A DNA stretch of 64,000 nucleotides. Origin: DATMGU01 sp035555315 (GTDB lineage: Bacteria; Pseudomonadota; Alphaproteobacteria; ATCC43930; CGMCC-115725). The stretch is from assembly GCA_035555315.1 (NCBI GenBank), contig DATMGU010000041.1, positions 36,846 through 100,845 of the forward strand, written 5' to 3'. Within the stretch, counting starts at the first letter, position 1; the number at the start of each line of letters is the position of its first letter. Of the stretch, positions 62,398-64,000 are shown piece by piece. The position numbers were made by a program, and so were the translations under genes. A model generated the notes under the pieces. It made no database searches, had not been told where the DNA came from, and saw only the letters and a list, made by a program, of their open reading frames with translations.

Positions 62398-62562
62398 CAT
62401 AAATTCAACTTCGAGCGATGCCGAGTTGTTTGATTTGACCGTGCCTGCTCGCGATAGCCGGGTTGGCCGATCAAGCCTCCACCAGGGCCCCATCGATCAC
62501 CTCGCGGTGGAGGATACGCAGATAAAGCCGATCGCGGACGATGGGGCGATTCGTTCGACGGC

Positions 62563-64000
62563 CTAACCGCAGGCGGGCGGCGGCGCGGGGAACTGGGGGG
62601 CGGGGAAGGGGGTCGGATCGGCGAAGCGCCGCACCACGTTGGTGATCAGCCGCGCGGCCACATTGCCGTAGCCGTCGATCGGCAGCGCGCCGATGAAGTT
62701 CATGGACCCCACCGAGAACACGGCGCCGCCCTCGGGCGTCTCGAAGAAGGTGAGGTCGGAGCGGATGATCGCCTCACGCGCCGCCGGCCAGGTGTGGTCG
62801 AAGCGCTCCTCGTTCACCGGCTGGTAGGTCGGGTCTTCCAGCACCGCCCGGCCGATGATGAGCGCATGGGCCGGCGTGCCGAGCCGCGTATCGGCCCGAT
62901 CCAGCTCGTGCCCCGCGGCGCCGCCGCCCATCAGCCCGCGTTCTCCCAGCATCGCGCCCGGCTGGGCGCGCTCCTCCATCCCCGCGCGCATGAAGGCGAC
63001 GCGCGGATCGAGAATTCCGTCGAGGAAGGTATAGGGAAAGCCCTTGTATTCGCCCTGGGTGCTGAACCCCACGCCGACCAGCTGCTGCGGCGCCCGGCCC
63101 AGCCGGCGCCACAGCCCGCCATAGGAGCCGTCATGCGCGTGATAGCTCTCGCCCGGCAGCGTCTCCCACAGCCGGATGCCGCCTTCGGCGCGGCGCAGCT
63201 CGAAGCTCCAGGGACCGTCCCCGTGTGGCACCACCTTCCAGTAGAAGCCGTTGCCGCCGAGATACATGAACCGGCCGCCCCGCTCCAGATAGGCCGCCAG
63301 CGCGTCCAGCGTCTCCACCGTATGGTATTCCGGATGCTGTCCGGTCAGCACCACCTGGTACTGCGACAGGAGTTCGACGCCCTCGGCATGCAGGTCGTGG
63401 TCGGTGATGACCTCGAACGGGATCTCCTGGCGGGTCAGCAGGTCGGTGATGTAGCTGTCCGCGGCGATCCAGTAGAGGCCGGAACCATAGGAACTGGGAT
63501 CGACCAGGTGAATCTGGTTGACCCGCTTGTCGATCAGCGGCCGCCGCAGGGTGGACATGACCACGCCGCTGCCGTCCGAATGGAAGTTATAGGGTGAGAC
63601 TCCATATTCCGGATGGCCGTCCGGCGCCTGCGGCAGCGCGCCCCAATCCAGCGACCGCTGGGTGATCAGCGCCTGCCGTCCCGCCTTTTGGAACTGGCCA
63701 TAGACCGTATAGCTGAAGGTCGGGGCGAGGAATGCGACCTTGGCCTGGGATCCCGGCACCTTGGCCCGCACGTAGAAGACGATGTTGTCGCGGGCGCCGT
63801 CCTTCTCCAGATGCAGGGCATAGACGCCGCTGGTCCAGTCCTCGGGCACGACGACGCTGAGCGAGGTCCGCCAGCCGGCATCGCCCACATCGTCGTCATG
63901 GAAATGGATGGCGCCGTATTGCGACGGGTCCTCGGTCCAGCGATGCACGTCGCCGCGCCAGTTCGAGCCGGTCATCGCCCGGGTCGGCAGGTTCACGCAG
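62563..64000 (-). CDS. N,N-dimethylformamidase large-subunit-like protein (5' end missing)
   Basis: The frame is open to the right edge and at least 478 residues are present, matching the C-terminal region of the N,N-dimethylformamidase beta subunit family (the iron enzyme that releases dimethylamine and formate). Recognisable parts are AIHFHDDDVGDAGWRTSLSV, VYALHLEKDGARDNIVFYVR, a central ThuA/glutamine-amidotransferase-like segment (VVLTGQHPEYHTVETLDALA and FMYLGGNGFYWK) and GSMNFIGALPIDGYG. It ends with a Pro-rich tail. The small subunit is not visible. The natural substrate may be another N-substituted amide. Confidence 0.85.
   Translation of the reverse strand, partial: CVNLPTRAMTGSNWRGDVHRWTEDPSQYGAIHFHDDDVGDAGWRTSLSVVVPEDWTSGVYALHLEKDGARDNIVFYVRAKVPGSQAKVAFLAPTFSYTVYGQFQKAGRQALITQRSLDWGALPQAPDGHPEYGVSPYNFHSDGSGVVMSTLRRPLIDKRVNQIHLVDPSSYGSGLYWIAADSYITDLLTRQEIPFEVITDHDLHAEGVELLSQYQVVLTGQHPEYHTVETLDALAAYLERGGRFMYLGGNGFYWKVVPHGDGPWSFELRRAEGGIRLWETLPGESYHAHDGSYGGLWRRLGRAPQQLVGVGFSTQGEYKGFPYTFLDGILDPRVAFMRAGMEERAQPGAMLGERGLMGGGAAGHELDRADTRLGTPAHALIIGRAVLEDPTYQPVNEERFDHTWPAAREAIIRSDLTFFETPEGGAVFSVGSMNFIGALPIDGYGNVAARLITNVVRRFADPTPFPAPQFPAPPPACG

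Overview
The window is about 65% GC chromosomal DNA of an alphaproteobacterium, most probably in or near the Rhodospirillales. The signs are the gene set (YfgM-BamB-Der, LptF/LptG/LptD/SurA/PdxA/RsmA, Hda with a DUF2066 protein and a PerM-type permease, intracellular PhaZ), a GTTC-N7-GTTC type LexA box before uvrA, a proteobacterial COX4-type mini-subunit and frequent GTG/TTG starts with ATGA gene overlaps. I saw no rRNA, tRNA, insertion sequence, prophage or CRISPR array. Most of the window is core genome. The accessory parts are two toxin-antitoxin modules, a carbohydrate ABC transporter at the left edge and a catabolic block at 48-64 kb.

Layout. 1-4.0 kb: polyol/sugar uptake on the minus strand (binding protein, two permeases, xylitol-dehydrogenase-like enzyme). 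4.1-4.9 kb: a thioredoxin remnant and an orphan response regulator. 5.3-8.8 kb (+): yfgM-bamB-der. 8.8-13.1 kb (-): radA-cvpA-purF-SDR. 13.2-13.8 kb (+): hicAB. 13.9-19.5 kb (-): cfa-dnaB-alr-mlaE-mlaF. 19.8-22.2 kb (-): rpsF-rpsR-DUF2232-rplI. 22.4-28.6 kb (+): fabD-fabG-acpP-fabF-mltG-yicC-gmk. 28.7-36.4 kb (-): lptF-lptG-lptD-surA-pdxA-rsmA. 36.6-39.2 kb (+): pepA-holC-ndk. 39.2-41.2 kb (-): a 40-residue COX4-like protein and purM-purN. 41.4-44.3 kb (+): DUF2066-perM-hda. 44.5-47.8 kb: sixA, a zincin-like protein, a FUSC transporter. 47.9-49.7 kb: a small acidic protein and phaZ. 49.7-51.0 kb: a divergent isochorismatase-like gene and tetR with a twin operator. 51.0-53.7 kb (-): MBL hydrolase, CaiB-type CoA-transferase, thioesterase. 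53.9-57.9 kb: a degenerate EAL protein, gamma-glutamyltransferase, a copper pair (HMA + DUF305) and a coiled-coil protein. 58.0-61.7 kb: divergent uvrA/ssb with a LexA box. 61.7-62.4 kb: higBA. 62.6 kb to the edge: N,N-dimethylformamidase large-subunit-like gene, partial.

How the genes work together. The long minus-strand block at 28.7-36.4 kb exports and assembles LPS and folds outer-membrane proteins. It complements bamB, mlaE/F and cfa, so envelope biogenesis is the main theme. The fab cluster supplies acyl chains. Nucleotide synthesis (purF, purM, purN, gmk, ndk) and replication/repair (dnaB, hda, holC, ssb, uvrA, radA) make up most of the rest.

The most distinctive observations are regulatory and structural. 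Both toxin-antitoxin operons appear to be leaderless: the -10 hexamer lies exactly 6 nt before the toxin ATG, and repeats that could bind the antitoxin lie in or beside the promoter. The tetR/isochorismatase intergenic region carries two near-identical 20-bp palindromic operators 26 bp apart. About ten short near-perfect tandem duplications (12-29 bp) lie at gene ends, leaders or protein linkers, which suggests a local duplication process. I did not find a large undescribed multi-gene system.
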